Assembly (NCBI GenBank): GCA_036346205.1
Contig: JARFJB010001278.1
Coordinates: 4,780,001 to 4,844,000 of the forward strand
Direction of reading: 5' to 3'
DNA: 64,000 nucleotides
DNA from: Vesta saturnalis
Taxonomy: Eukaryota > Arthropoda > Insecta > Coleoptera > Lampyridae
This document shows, piece by piece, positions 23,507 through 35,517 of the stretch. The notes under the pieces are model-generated. The model saw only the letters and a program-made list of their open reading frames with translations, did no database searches and was not told the origin of the DNA. A program made the position numbers and the translations under genes. The first letter of the stretch is position 1, and each line of letters begins with the position of its first letter.

Positions 23507-25272
23507 TCAGTGTGATGGATGAACCTGGTGACTTTCTACCAATCTAGTTAAATCTGGTTCAATATTGGTGAGTTGCAGTCTTAAATCTCCGTGTTCATTG
23601 ACTTTCAAACGGTTTCTTTGTTTTGTCAAAATGTTTGTAACCACACTGAAGCCTTTTTCGACTAGGTATGATGATGGAAAAGCGATAAGGTATTTTTCAG
23701 CAATGTTCCACAATGCAGGATACTGTTTTTCAAGGTTGCGCTGCAACCAGAACTTCTGATAGCCTTGGTTGAACTCCTGCTTAAGCTCCTCGTCTGTGCT
23801 GATGGTGATCAATTCTTCTTGCATTATCACATTGGCTTCTTCCATGGCTGTGATATTATACGGATTTATTATCCATTGAGGAATTTGTTTTAAGAGATCC
23901 TCAAACCTCTTAGTAAAATCCTTGTGTAATGCGTCCAAGTGAGTATGATAAAATAACATCGTCTTGAAGCGTTTCTGGAAATTTTGAGAAATGTGGAAAC
24001 TGTGAATATTCTTTTCTGCTTAAATTTTATTATAAAGGATAAGTTCACCCACAAAGGCCGATATAATTGCTTTTGTTTTAATCAAGTTGAGATCGTCACC
24101 CTGCAGCTGCAAATTAACTTTGTTAAACATACCAAAGATATCAGTCAAGTAATAAAAATCTGTTTTATAATTGTTCAGATTGTTTTTCAAATTTGGATCT
24201 TTTTCTTGTAAAAACTCCAACACACATTCAAACATAGTGGAAAATCATGCTAAGCAAGAGCCTCTTGATAACCAGCGAACTTCAGTGTGCAGAAGTAACC
24301 GAGTAACCGAGCAAATAACCGAGAGTTCAAAGTATTGCTTCGAATCTTGTTGACAACATTTATAACATATTATAAAACTGGTGCAATCTAAGACTCTGAT
24401 TTGTTGCTACTAAATGTTGTCTATGAATCACGCAGTGAATGACCAGTACCTCAGGCAGTTTCGCTTTAAGTGAACTATAAAACACGATGACGACCAACCA
24501 TAGATGGTGCACCATCAGTCGCAACAGAAACAATGTTCTTCCATGGAATAGCTTTGTCGGTAAAAAAACGTTCCACGGCCTAAAAAATAGATTCTCCTCT
24601 GGTATCAGTCTCTAAATAAGTTGCAAAAAGCAGATTTTGGCACATATTTTCATCTTTAATATATCGAACATATCCTAACAACAGAGCTTCGTTGCCGGGT
24701 AATGTAGACTCGTCCAACCGGAGAGAGAATCTGTTGGTCCGTAAGAAATTGCATAAAATGTTTTCCACGTCGCGACCCATCTCATCTATTCGTCTCTGAT
24801 CGGTGTTATTGCCCAAAAGAATTCCCTTTATAATATCATGTGCGGAGTTGTGCAATACATTGTTGAGGACCTCAGCAATGGCTGGTAAAATAAGTTGCTC
24901 TTCAATTATGTGAGGTATCCCCGACTTCGCTATTAGTAAAGATATATTATAGGACACTCGTAAACCATCAACGTCTTGCATAGATGATGCCGCAAACATC
25001 GATCTTATGGATGGTCCTTTCTCTAGTTTTTCTTCAAGTGCTTGAAAGAATGACAAGGACTTACTTTTTTTGTCAGCATGTACTCTTGATAAGTGGTCCT
25101 CCCTTTTTGAAGGCTTCATGGCATCGTTACTGAATACTTTTTCACATATGAGACACATCGGCAAGTGTTGATTTGATAGAGATGGAATAAATCCAAACTT
25201 CAAGTAGTCCAAACTGTATTGTCTGCATTTTTTTTCGTGTCTGCCATTATAAAATTCGCAGTTAACCTGCAA
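23507..25272 (-). pseudogene. hAT transposase (ZBED5/SCAND3-like), degraded
   Basis: The open N-terminal 230 codons (25272-24583) hold a BED-like zinc-finger region (PMCLICEKVF, then H..RVH) and the first catalytic Asp in FSLRLDESTLPGNE. The middle is broken by stops and shifts but still shows ATDGAPSMVGRH near 24500, the second Asp motif, and EVRWLSRG near 24280, the hAT R-W motif. After a short open piece (24235-24023) the last 150 codons (23959-23510) encode the hAT dimerisation region: YPALWNIAEKYLIAFPSS, YLVEKGFSVV, LTKQRNRL and GDLRLQLT. This C-terminus is the best-preserved part. The protein resembles the host proteins ZBED5 and SCAND3, which are domesticated from this type of hAT. At least four frame disruptions. 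Confidence 0.9.
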
Positions 25273-25759
25273 ATAAAAAAAAAATGTTTAAGAAACTACT
25301 TAAAAACAACAACAATAAAACTGTTAAATTTGCACACGAGCTTATTTTTATCACACCTAGGTACTGGATGTTTTTTAGGTATGCTCACGAACTTACTCAT
25401 TGATAAACTTGGATAGTATAGAAAATTTGTATTGGGTATCAATCAGCGTAAAAAACAAAAACAAAGAAAATTGAACATTTATAATCTTAGGTAACAACTT
25501 TTCTAAAGTAATTTAATAAAATACTTAGAAAAATATTAAAACGTTTTTTGGTACTTACCCTGTTACTTTTTCATAAAGTGCAGAAATGTATGGTTAAGCT
25601 ATAAACGCGCGTAGGTCACTAAGCACTTTGTAAATTCTTTTTCAATTAGTTTACTTTAATTCACATTATTTAACTATGTAATCTCTTGAAATAAATTGGC
25701 AGATGAGTGCATTATCATTCAAGCTCCAACGAATTTCCAAACGCAAATGAACTTTCAAC

Positions 25760-26890
25760 CTTTTTTTTTTTTTATTTTTTGTTTTTTAGGTTAGTATGCT
25801 CATGCTTTTGGTTAGTATGCTTATATCTTATGCTTATTTGCTTATTCGTAGACTGTTCAGGATTCCTCCTCTTCAGCCCTGGTCATTCCATTATTGTTGG
25901 TGTTGCGATGTTTTTTGTAATTGTGTGGGTTACAATCTTGAGTTTATTATTTTTGGTGTAAAAAAAAGACAAAAAAAGACAATTTGTTGAGGGTTTGTTA
26001 TTTGGTGTTAAAGAGAAAAAGGTTAATGGTTTGATTTATTTCAGTTGTGAATATTTAGATTTAGGTGTGCGTGTGGTTGAGTGTGGTGAGGGGTGTTAGG
26101 GTGTTGATCGATTCGTTAACCAGTATCCTTGCGTGGTAGTTATCCAGTAGACGGTGGATGCGGAGTGCATATGGGATATTATCAAGGGTCTCTTCTATCT
26201 CCTCTGGGATGTCGTTTAATAATTGGGTTAAGATCGCGGGAGGGTGTTTAAATTTACGTTTGGGTTTTTTCCGTGGGAATTTGGGAGGTTGGTAGGTGTA
26301 GGAAGTTATGATGATTTCTTTGGTTGGGATGGTATCGCCGCAAATCCTTTTATGTGCAAAGTTTTTCTGAAGTGTTCGGATTCTGTTTGTGATTGGTGGT
26401 ATGTTTGCGTGTTGTGTTGTGAGGTTGCTGGGGTACCTGAAGGGTAGCCCGTGTATACGTCTAAATATCCGGCGTTCACAGGATGCTATAGAGGAAAGGT
26501 GGTTAATGTTTGTGAATATTGGTGCTCGGAAATCCATAACAGGGCGGATGTAAGTTTTATATGTGCGTTGGAGTGTTTTGGGGTGGCAACCTCTGATTCG
26601 ACCCCCCAGTAGGTTTGCACGGTTTCTAATTCTGTTAAGTGTTTTCCTAACATCGGGGAGCCAATTAAGTGTTCTGGTGAATAGGATACCTAGGTATGTG
26701 ATTTGGTCTTGAAACTGAAACCTTCAACCTAAGTGCAAGCTTGTTATATAGTAAAATATCAGGAGAATGTTTGGACTTGAACTTGATCATGATTTCGTTC
26801 GTGTTAAATCGGGTATATGCGTCAAATTTTAAAAGTACAACAATGATACTTTCTACTAAAATATTAGTAATTCTTATAACACGTAACACA
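25760..26890 (-). pseudogene. LINE B: 5'-truncated RT C-terminus with poly(A) tail, nested in the hAT
   Basis: Minus-strand blocks in order: KFKSKHSPDILLYNKLALRL near 26800, QDQITYLGILFTRTLNW near 26690, RNRANLLGGRIRG near 26620, TYKTYIRPVMDFRAPIF near 26550, and the post-RT open frame ending 26061 (ASCERRIFRRIHGLP). TYLGI and the YIRPVMxY-type motif place it in the RT thumb region of a Jockey-like LINE distinct from LINE A. About 300 bp of 3' UTR leads to an A-rich tail (T run on plus, 25761-25785). It lies inside the hAT and is therefore the youngest layer of this nest. Confidence 0.8.
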
Positions 26891-27035
26891 ACTCATACAG
26901 TATCTTGAAAGTTTCAAATAAGAACTTGTGTTAAATTAATAGGGGTCGATTTTTAGATCTCGTCGACCCCCAAAATTAGTTTGCCCCTGGGAAACCGTTT
27001 TCGATCACTTTGGGAATCCCTGATTTAGTCCAACA

Positions 27036-27317
27036 CTAACATGCGATAATTCTCGATCTCTGACTGCCACTGATCGATACACAATCGCTAAAACTTTTAG
27101 CACCTTCAATTGAAATTGTGGAAGTATTTTTATCCTTTTTATTGTTGTTATATGTTTCTGAGCTTTTTTTATTTAATAATTTAATCAAATCAATATTACT
27201 TTCCTTTAATACGACCACTTCGTTTTTTAACTCCGATATTACTTGGTACAGTTCTGACGTTTTTTCTGACACAATGTCTCTAATTAACTCTTTTAAATCT
27301 GCACTAGATAATGCCAA
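27036..27317 (-). pseudogene. LINE A: ORF1 5' half with predicted coiled coil
   Basis: An open minus-strand frame starting MALSSADLKELIRDIVSE, then LYQVISELKNEVVVLKESN, with a heptad-like hydrophobic pattern suited to the ORF1 trimerisation coiled coil of LINEs. It then enters an Asn/Lys-rich linker. The frame runs into the hAT insertion point at 27022. The start at 27317 is the first ATG of the frame. Confidence 0.65.
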
Positions 27318-28263
27318 TATACACTTTGATCGTTAACCGACCTAGTATTCATCATTTTCACTATTATTTAATGAAATAATTCACTTTAAATCTCAACGAA
27401 CCCTTCTCTCTGGTATTCTGTACTGTACTGTCAAATACTAATAATAAATTGGTATATTCACTTTATGCTATGACATACATTTAAACTATTAACTAATAAA
27501 TTGTTAGTGATCGGCAACCCTAAGTTAAAACAAATTTACTCTAAATAAATTGAAGTTTGAAATATTAGCTTTGTAGTGTTAATTTACGAATTTCAATCAT
27601 AAAAATTTGTTACATGATTAACGAACAACAATCGTCCATATTCGTACAAACAAAAAATCGTGCAAATTTCATTGTATCTCTAAAACTATACTAGCGCAAA
27701 ACAAACATAGATGAAATTCAAAAAAAGATTTTTCAGTTAAATATACAGCAAATTCAACAAAAGTAACAAGCTCAAAATTAATGCAGATGTAGAGTATAAA
27801 CCTAATTTAATAAAAATTCTAATATTACTTACAAAGTTGAGTGCAATACCTTGTTTATTATAAATGGATTAAAGTTTGCAAATATAATACACGAACTTAA
27901 AGTAGAAAATAAAACGAAATTTCCACTTTTCTCGTAAAAGTTTTTTCATTCTGTTTGATATATAAAATGAATAGTTTGTAAACACGTTTTGTTCTCAAAT
28001 TGAATCAAATCTATATACGTCAGAGAAGTTTGTTTTATAATTAAGTAGAACAATTACTACGTTAATGATAATTTCAGCATGTTTATAATCATTCTAGTAA
28101 GTAATTATAATTAAATATGTAATCAGAATTGACGAATGCTTTACAACTGTTACAGTTACCGATCTTTTATAAATTGAAACAAGCAGTTAAGATATTATTA
28201 TTGCATGTCGGTTTTTGGTCTTTTAGTAATTTCTAATATTGCTACGTATCGTACAGTTGCATG
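27318..28263. other. Possible LINE A 5' UTR, then AT-rich spacer
   Basis: The first ~100 bp upstream of the ORF1 start may be LINE 5' UTR. Nothing else recognised up to the DD41D element. Confidence 0.4.
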
Positions 28264-28994
28264 TACCGGGTGGCCAGATAAAAATGCAAAGTGCTGTTTC
28301 TAGGAAACTATTCGTCGTAGAGAGTTGCGGTAAAAAATTTTTATACTAAAGTGGCCAAAAAAAGACCGTGGAAAATATTTTCAAATTTGCAAAATTGTAT
28401 GCTTTTTAAAGCTCAGCTATATTCGAGTAATTTTTGTTGGACGTATCTATTAAAATAAAGTGGGGGTACTCAGTGATTTTTTAAATAAACAGCTGTAACT
28501 CCTAAACGACTGAACTGACTTTAATAAACTTAGTCTCGTTGGAAAGAGCATTTATTGCTCCAGCAAATCCATCTTACCTGTAATATGTCTAATCTTTAGT
28601 GACGCCGCTACAGCGCGTTTTTTGATATAATATCAGAAAATTGCAAAATTCGCTAAAAAATTAAATGCAACAATATGAATTTTTTTTCATAAGAATGAGA
28701 TGAAATCATCCCTAAATAGTGAAAACCGCATCTCGATATCTTATTCATACCCTAAAATATCGAACTAAAAAAATTTAGTTATAAAATTTGAAAAAAGTCG
28801 ATATTACACCGGTATTTATTCTTATTGATTTGTCTTTTTTCAAGATTCAATGAAAAATTTCATCATTTTATAATTTTTAAATAATAAAAGTTTTCATAAT
28901 TTCAAAAATTAAATGTAATAATATGATAATATTTATTTTTGAAAGGTATTATTCAAAATTTGCGGAACTTTTTTTATTAATTTTATTTATGGCC

Positions 28995-30031
28995 CTAAAA
29001 AGGACAGATTGTGTAATAATGCCTATTTAAGTAGGCAGTTTCGTAAACAATATCTTTTAACCGACCACATAGATAAACGTCCAAACAGGTTAAGTCTGGG
29101 GTTCGGGGTGGTCAAGGAAATAGACTTCCTCGTCCAATCCATTTCTGGTGATATATTAAATTTATTGAAAAATGTGCTGGGCAACCATCTAGTTGTAAAA
29201 ACATATTTTTCCGTAATTGCAAGGGCACATCTTCTAATAAAACAGGCAATTGATTTACCAGAAAATCAAGAAACACGGCACCATTTAGTGGTTCATCAAA
29301 GAAATAGGGATCTATAATAGTTCCCTCCAGGATGCCACACCACAGATTAACACTCCAACGCCCTTGATGTTGGACTTCGTGCAACCAGTGAGGATTGGTG
29401 TCAGACCAATAGTGCATATTATGCAAATTAACGTTTCTATCACTTTTAAAAGTGGCCTCATCCATCTAAACAATTTCGGATAAAAATCCTCTATTTTCCC
29501 AACATCCAATGACAATAATCTATCCGTCGGTCAAAGTCTTCGTCATGTAAGGCTTGATGTAAAACCGTATGATACGGATGCATTCTATAAATTTGAAATT
29601 ACAAACACATGGTGAAACATGTTAAGTAGTATTTTCAGTGACATAAGAACTTACCTATGATCCTTTAAAATGTTTTGAATAGTAGTTCGTGACATATCCA
29701 ACGCGAGAGACATTGCTCTCGTACTAACGTGGGGATTCAATGATACGTATGCTAAGACATTAACAATATTGTCTTCCATTCTTCTAGCCGAGTCTCTTCG
29801 CAACTTTGGTCGAAAGCTTCCAGTATTACGCAAATTTTGCACTAAACGCGAAATAATCCTCGCATCTCGTAGGCGCCGATCTGGATATCGAGCTGAGTAT
29901 ACTCTCTTAGCCAATGCCGCATTTTGAAAATATACCGCAATCATATTAACAGCTTCATCATTTGTAAAAAACGTTAAAAGTAGTGTCAAAGACTTACTTG
30001 TGCAACAAACATAAATTACACTGTCTGTCAA
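28995..30031 (-). pseudogene. DD41D transposase of element 1, intron-bearing, C-terminus lost
   Basis: Exon 1 (to 29655) encodes the insect-type helix-turn-helix region: DEAVNMIAVYFQNAALAKRV, SARYPDRRLRDARIISRLVQ, LRNTGSFR, then VSTRAMSLALDMSRTTIQNI. A 70-bp intron (29585-29654, GTAAGT to TTATAG) leads in phase into exon 2: MHPYHTVLHQALHDEDF. A frameshift near 29500 and a TGG-to-TAG stop precede MDEATF (first Asp). NMHYWSDTNPHW, then FLQLDGCPAHFS (second Asp), follow. A TGG-to-TGA stop near 29112 comes before RTPDLTCLDVYL (third Asp). Comparison with element 2 gives the D2-D3 spacing of 41. The frame ends near 28995, short of a full C-terminus. The start in the long ORF may be further in, near 29960. 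Confidence 0.88.
29585..29654 (-). other. Spliceosomal-type intron in transposase of element 1
   Basis: On the minus strand GATCATAG is followed by GTAAGTTCTT, and AATTTATAG precedes AATGCATCCG. Removing the 70 bp joins LKDHR to MHPYHTV in frame, exactly where related transposases run on without a gap. Element 2 keeps the same acceptor junction. Confidence 0.8.
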
Positions 30032-31666
30032 ATTTTAATATTTGTTTACAAGTTAATTTTAGGTATTTGTTTTTTCTCAACGGCCTACTCCTAATATTCT
30101 GCCTACTCTTCACTTGCATATTCTATGCATTGATTATTATGCCCCTACCTGTTTTTTTTTATTTTTAGAAATTATGAAATCTTTTATTATTTAAAAATTA
30201 TAAAATGATGAAATTTTTCATTGAATCTTGAAAAGAGACAAATAAATAAGAATAAATACCGGTGTAATATCGACTTTTTCAAATTTTATAAGAACTAAAT
30301 TTTCTTTCTTCGATATTTTAGGGTAGGAATAAGATATCGAGATACGGTTTGCACTAACCTATTTAGGGATGATTTCATCTCATTTTTATGAAAAAAAAGT
30401 CATATTGTTGCGTTTAATTTTTTAGAGAATTTTCCAATTTTCTGATATTATGTCAAACGCGCTCTAGCGGCATCACTAAAGACTAGACATATTACAGGTA
30501 AGACGGATTTGATAGAGCAATACATGCTCTTTCCAACGAGACTAAGTTTATTAAAATCAGTTCAGTCGTTTAGGAGTTACAGCTGTTTATTTAAAAAAAA
30601 TCACTGAATCACCCCCCACCACTTTATTTTAATAGATACGTCAAACAAAAACAAACAAAAATTACTCAAATAAAGCTGAGCTTTAAAAAGCATATAATTT
30701 TTTGTACACTTACTAGGTGGATTTCAGTTAAAAATCAGTTTAAAAGTTTAGGATGGCGGTTACGCCCCCTGTCGGTCATCTTGCTAATTTGAAAATATTT
30801 TCCAGGGCCTTTTTTGGCCACTTTAGTAATAAAATTTCTTACCACAACTCTATGTCGAATAGTTTCCGAGAAACAGCACTTTGCATTCTTACCTGGCCAC
30901 CCGGTACAAGGTGAGCAAATAAGAACAGACGTCGCCCATATGTTTAGATCGGATTATAGTACAGCTTTGGGAAAAAAAATTTTATAACAAAAGTGGCCAC
31001 GAGAAACACCTGGATATTATTTATAGAATTTTAGGTCCACCTCTAGAGGGCGTAATTGAATACCAAAACTTTACAAAATTTTCCTAATTAAAGGGCATTG
31101 TAAATACGGTAATTAAGTTCTACGGAAAATTCTGCGTACTTTTTATTAAACATGTTTTAGTCTATCTTTTCAAATAAGAGGTGGGCGCGAGTGGGAACCT
31201 AGTTATGAAAAAATGCCTGTAAGTCCGGTTCTGCTTAATCGATCTTCGCAAACTTACAATTGTTGAAAAGAGCCAATATAAGTATTATATACCCAAGCAA
31301 CTTAATAAGTAACGTGCAGATTAGAGGGCGGTATTTATTTTTTTTTAGAAATCTAGTTCTCTTTGGAAAATATTAAATCGAAACATGCAATTTTGATAAT
31401 GGATAACTTTTATCAAACAATATATATTAGCGAACAAATTTTGAAAATATGATATGTGTATCACGTTATGGAAATTGCTCAAGAATAACCATATTAGGTA
31501 TATTTTAACACTCTTACAGTTACACAGTAGTTAATATATTAAGTAAATTACCAATTGAAAGCAAGTAGACTATGATTAATACGAGAACATATGTCAAAAA
31601 TTATTAGTCTTGTTGCAGTTGTTAATTTATCCTGGTAATCATTTTCGATATCATAATTAGAAAGAT

Positions 31667-31875
31667 ATGACTCTTACAAATGAAGAAGCTTTTGACATGT
31701 TGGTTGTTTATTTCGATAACATGAGAAATGCAACTGTTGCTTCCAGAGTTTATGCGCTGCAGTATCCAAACAGAAGACATCACAGCAACATAGTATTTCT
31801 TCGAATCGCTCAACATTTGCGTACTACAGGAAGTGTTCATCTTCCCGTGTACCGAAGACGTGGTAGAGGTTTATT
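31667..31875 (+). pseudogene. Transposase exon 1 (HTH) of DD41D element 2
   Basis: Starts MTLTNEEAFDMLVVYF at the first ATG and continues ASRVYALQYPNRRHHSNIVF and QHLRTTGSVHLPVYRRRGRG, the N-terminal helix-turn-helix domain shared with element 1. Similarity stops near 31872 (GGTAGAGGTTTATTC). The rest of the DNA-binding domain before the intron acceptor at 34694 is missing or unrecognisable, even after removing the piggyBac. Confidence 0.8.
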
Positions 31876-32084
31876 CATATTTTTCGCGTGCGCAATCTTT
31901 AAAAGCCAGTACCTACCTATAATTTCCATATTTCTAATTTTTCAATTATATCTAAGTAAATGTCATTTATGTCATAATTAATTTGTGATAAAATGTTTAG
32001 CTTATTGAGTGTTTAATGTGGTCTGCCATTTTTTGTCCAGCTATATATAAAACATCAAATAAGTTCAGTTCAGCAATTACTTAA

Positions 32085-34505
32085 CTCTGCTGTTACCTTC
32101 GACCCGAAATCAAATTTTTGTTTATATAACTTTTTTGTTTATTAATATCTAAACTTCGTAGTTAATGACTTTGTTTCTAATCCATTGAAGAATGAGGTGG
32201 CTTGTTTGTTTTAATAATTTTTTTTTCCTTATTTTTTTAAACATGATTGTTACATTGGTGTTCCTCGAGTCATTATGACCCGAGGGTGTAATACATTAGT
32301 AGGACGTATAAATTTGTATTTCCAATTATTTTATATTGAAATTTGAGGATAGATAATATGCATAACATCACATGCTTGTTCAAATGTACCGTACCTATGC
32401 GAGTTACTACAGCATTTTCGGCAGGTCTGTAGCCGCGTGTGCATGTCGAAACAGGAACAGACTTGCAACTTGCAGCAGGTATAAATATCCTATCGCAGTA
32501 TGCAACCCACAATTTTATTTGTTACGTTGCAGAGTAAAGTGCGGTTTGTTGCACGTACTACTAGTTCTTCTAAAGTGCTGAAATAACAATAATGGCAAAA
32601 AAATATCTTAATGGTGAAGACTTAGAAAAACTTATTGATAATTTGAGTAACATTAGTGACGATGAAGCTTCTGAAGGGGAAGATCATATCAGTGAAGATA
32701 GTGATTATGACGATGATTTTTTCGACGATGCTGGACGGACAACTCCTACACAATTGATGCCACCTGCTCAATCGGTTCAATCTAAAGATAATGCCATAAC
32801 TTGGATGGTAGATCCATTTCCTCAATCAGGGCGTGCAATTAGTGCAAATGTCATAAAAGTCGCTCCAGGTCCAACTAGATACAGCAATGAACGAGTCTAG
32901 GATGTAAAATCTACATTTCAGCTATTTTTCAAGAGTTCTCTGGAAAATATAATTTTGAAAATGACTAACATCGAAGGTCGTAGAGTGTACGGTGACAAGT
33001 GGTAAGAATTAGATGACATTACGTTGCAGGCGTACATAGGTTTGTTACTGTTAGGAGGAGTTTACAGATCGCATGATGAATCTACCAGAAGTTTGCGGAA
33101 TGCAGAAATAGGCAGACCTCTTTTTCGCGCAACAATGTCGTTGAAACGATTTTATTATATATCACGCGTGTTACGGTTTGATAATAAATAAGATCGTCAT
33201 GAAAGAAGGCTACGGGATAAGTTGGCTCCTATTAAAGAAATTTGGGACAAATGGGCTGAAATACAACCAAAATTGTAAAATCCTGGGCAAAACGTAACTG
33301 TGGACGAGCAGCTGAATGCATTTAGAGGTCGTTGTCCATTCAAGCAGTATATACCAAGCAAACCAGCAATATATGGCATCAAAATATGGACGCTTTGTGA
33401 TAGTGCAAGTTCTTATGCTTTAGAAGTTCAAGTATATACTGGAAAACCACCTGGGGGAAAACCTGAGAAGGACCAGGGGCTGAGAGTAGTTTTAAACTTT
33501 ACTTATGGACCAAGAGGTCAGAATGTAACTTGTGACAATTTCTTTACATCGTATAAATTGGGTCAAATGCTTCTCAAAAGAAATCTTACTATGTTAGGGA
33601 CTGTCAGGAAAAGCAAGCATGGGCTACCTATCATGGAAGTAAATAACGTGGTGCATACTTCCAAATTTTATTTTACTATAGATACCGCAGTTGTGTCTTA
33701 TATTCCAAATACAAGAAGGTCATTCTAATGAGTACATTTCATAACCAGAAACAAATAAGCGACAAAGAAGACAAAAAACCACAAATTATACTTGATTATA
33801 TAATTCTACAAAGGGAGCAGTTGATACATTAGATCAGCTAATCGGTGCATACACATGCAAACGAAAAACAAATCTATGGCTCATAATCTTATTTTACAAC
33901 ATTTTAGATACCAGTGCCTATAATGCTTTCGCCTTATGGCGCGAAATAAATCCAGACTGGAATAAAAATGTTTTGTTCAAAAGAAGACTGTTTTTGGAAC
34001 AACTGGGCAAACAATTGGTAAATCCTTACATTTTGTCCAGAAAACATCTTCCCCGTAATGGACAAGCAGCTGCAATTGTAACAGCTATTCAACAACCATT
34101 GGTGGAAAATTCTACCGCACCTCTTCCTGGAACTAGCAACAAAAACAAACGAGCACGCTGCAAATTTTGCCCTTCTAAATGTGATAAAAAAAACTAATAT
34201 GACCTGTATTAAGTCTAAAAAATATTTTTGTAAAGAACACGTGACCTATTATTGTCCCGACTGTAAGAAGTAGTGGATCATATCAATTATTACACATTTT
34301 TTATTCCGTTTTCTTTTTTTTATTTAAATTTGGTTGAATTTATTGTAAGTTTCACGTTTCATATACAAACATTGCACTAGAGAAATAAAGTTACTAAATG
34401 TATAAAAATTGTTGTTATTTTGGTTTTAATTCATATTTCAGGAGTTCGGGTCATTATGACCCGAAGGAGCATAAGTGTATAGTCTTGTCGAGGAGAACAG
34501 CAGGG
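32085..34505 (+). mobile_element. piggyBac-like element with TTAA duplications
   Basis: TTAA at 32081-32084 and 34506-34509 flank inverted ends: CTCTGCTGTTACC on the left and, reverse-complemented, CCCTGCTGTTCTC on the right. Subterminal palindromes lie near each end, TCGAGTCATTATGACCCGAG (32267) and CGGGTCATTATGACCCG (34448). One plus-strand transposase relic fills the centre. It sits inside DD41D element 2 and is therefore younger than it. Confidence 0.93.
32592..34273 (+). pseudogene. piggyBac transposase, nearly complete but inactivated
   Basis: Starts MAKKYLNGEDLEKLIDN with an acidic N-terminus (EDSDYDDDFFDD). Four in-frame stops follow (32898, 33003, 33189 and 33277 region), then a 143-codon open block with the first catalytic Asp in TVDEQLNAFRGRCPFKQYIP and the second in VTCDNFFTSYKLG. 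A frameshift near 33725 and a 2-bp insertion near 33797 precede STKGAVDTLDQ, the third Asp motif. The C-terminus is a cysteine-rich zinc-binding tail (CKFCPSKCDKK, then C..., CKEH, CPDCKK), reached through one more frameshift in an A run near 34190, ending at TAG 34271-34273. All three Asp codons survive, so decay looks fairly recent compared with neighbours. Confidence 0.93.
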
Positions 34506-34694
34506 TTAAAAAATAAATTTTACTTAGAAAATCTACTATAACAATGTCATAAATAACTGTTATTACCAAAATTGTATTATTGGTATCAAATAATAAAAAT
34601 ATAAAATAATGAGAGGCCAGGCGAGAGGCACCACACGAGTTAAAGCACTGGAAGACTTTTTTCGCTTGTTAACAACGAATTATTTTAATTTTAG

Positions 34695-35420
34695 ATTTCA
34701 CCCATATCACATAGTCCTACACCAAGGTTTAAATGCTGAAGATTTCAATAACAGACTGAATTATTGTAAACATGATAGGAGAAAATCCTGAAATACTTTC
34801 ACATATTATGTGGTCAGATGAAGCAACATTTCGGAGTGATGGTAGTGTAAATCGTCATAACATGCACTATTGGTCAGACACAAATCCACACTTGATGCGG
34901 GAGGTCTAACATCAGGTTGGTCTGTAGGTGTGGTGCGGAATTCTAGGTAGACAAATAATTAGACCATATTCTTTAATGAAAGTCTTAATGGGGAAAGATA
35001 TTTAGATTTTTTAACAAACGAATTGTCACTTCAAGACGTACGATTGGCAATTCGTCGTGATATGTTTTTCCAACATAATGGGTGCCCGGCACATTACTCT
35101 AGCGATGTTCGTAATTTTTTAAATCAAACATATCCTGACAGATGGATAGGACGTGCAAGTTTATTTCATTGGACAGTCAGATCCCCAGATCTGACGTGTT
35201 TAGATTTTTATTTGTGGGGGCGATTAAAAGAACTTGTTTTTGCCAACAGATCCACAACAAGGGCTGACATGATCGCAAGGATAAGAAATGCAATACAAAG
35301 CATTTCAGCGTCTTATCCACCCACCAGAGACTGGAATGTTGAATTGAAAGTTATGGACGACAGCTGGGGCGGCACTAATAACATTCTGAGGGTTGTTTGT
35401 TGTAATTTTTTTAAATTGTT
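34695..35420 (+). pseudogene. Transposase exon 2 (DDD catalytic domain) of DD41D element 2
   Basis: It begins after an acceptor-like TTTTAATTTTAG at 34683-34694 with FHPYHIVLHQGLNAEDF, the same junction as the element 1 intron. A frameshift near 34770 leads to IMWSDEATFRSDGSVNRHNM (first Asp), then stops and shifts near 34905-35020. It continues DMFFQHNGCPAHYSS, in which the second catalytic Asp is Asn, and RWIGRASLF, then VRSPDLTCLDFYLWG with the third Asp. Exactly 41 residues separate the second and third positions, the DD41D spacing of rosa/Visitor-like Tc1/mariner transposases. The frame runs on into a TA array at 35461. Confidence 0.88.
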
Positions 35421-35458
35421 GATTGTTAGATTGGTTAAATTGTTTTCAGATTTGTTTG

Positions 35459-35460
<2 letters not shown>

Positions 35461-35512
<52 letters not shown>
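35461..35512. repeat. (TA)n microsatellite at transposase C-terminal frame
   Basis: TA run read in frame as Tyr-Ile by the degraded transposase of element 2. Confidence 0.97.

Positions 35513-35517
<5 letters not shown>

Larger units (their letters stand above)
23166..27022 (-). mobile_element. hAT DNA transposon with 8-bp target-site duplication, inserted in LINE A
   Basis: Ends are AAGGGATTCCCAAAC (left) and, reverse-complemented, CAGGGATTCCCAAAG (right). The flanks ATTTAGAC (23158-23165) and ATTTAGTC (27023-27030) form an 8-bp duplication with one mismatch, the length expected for hAT. The transposase relic lies on the minus strand (23507-25272). A second LINE fragment is nested inside at about 25760-26890. 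The insertion splits ORF1 of LINE A. Confidence 0.88.
28266..30904 (-). mobile_element. DD41D Tc1/mariner element 1 with ~650-bp long TIRs
   Basis: The ends are CCGGGTGGCC on both sides, flanked by TA (28264-28265 and 30905-30906). The terminal inverted repeats run 28266 to about 28912 and about 30160 to 30904, with matching blocks such as GTGCTGTTTCTAGGAAACT, CTGTAACTCCTAAACGACTG and ACACCGGTATTTATTCTTAT. The right TIR carries roughly 90 bp (30700-30790) absent from the left one. A minus-strand transposase relic occupies the centre. The right TA is also the left TA of the next element. Confidence 0.9.
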
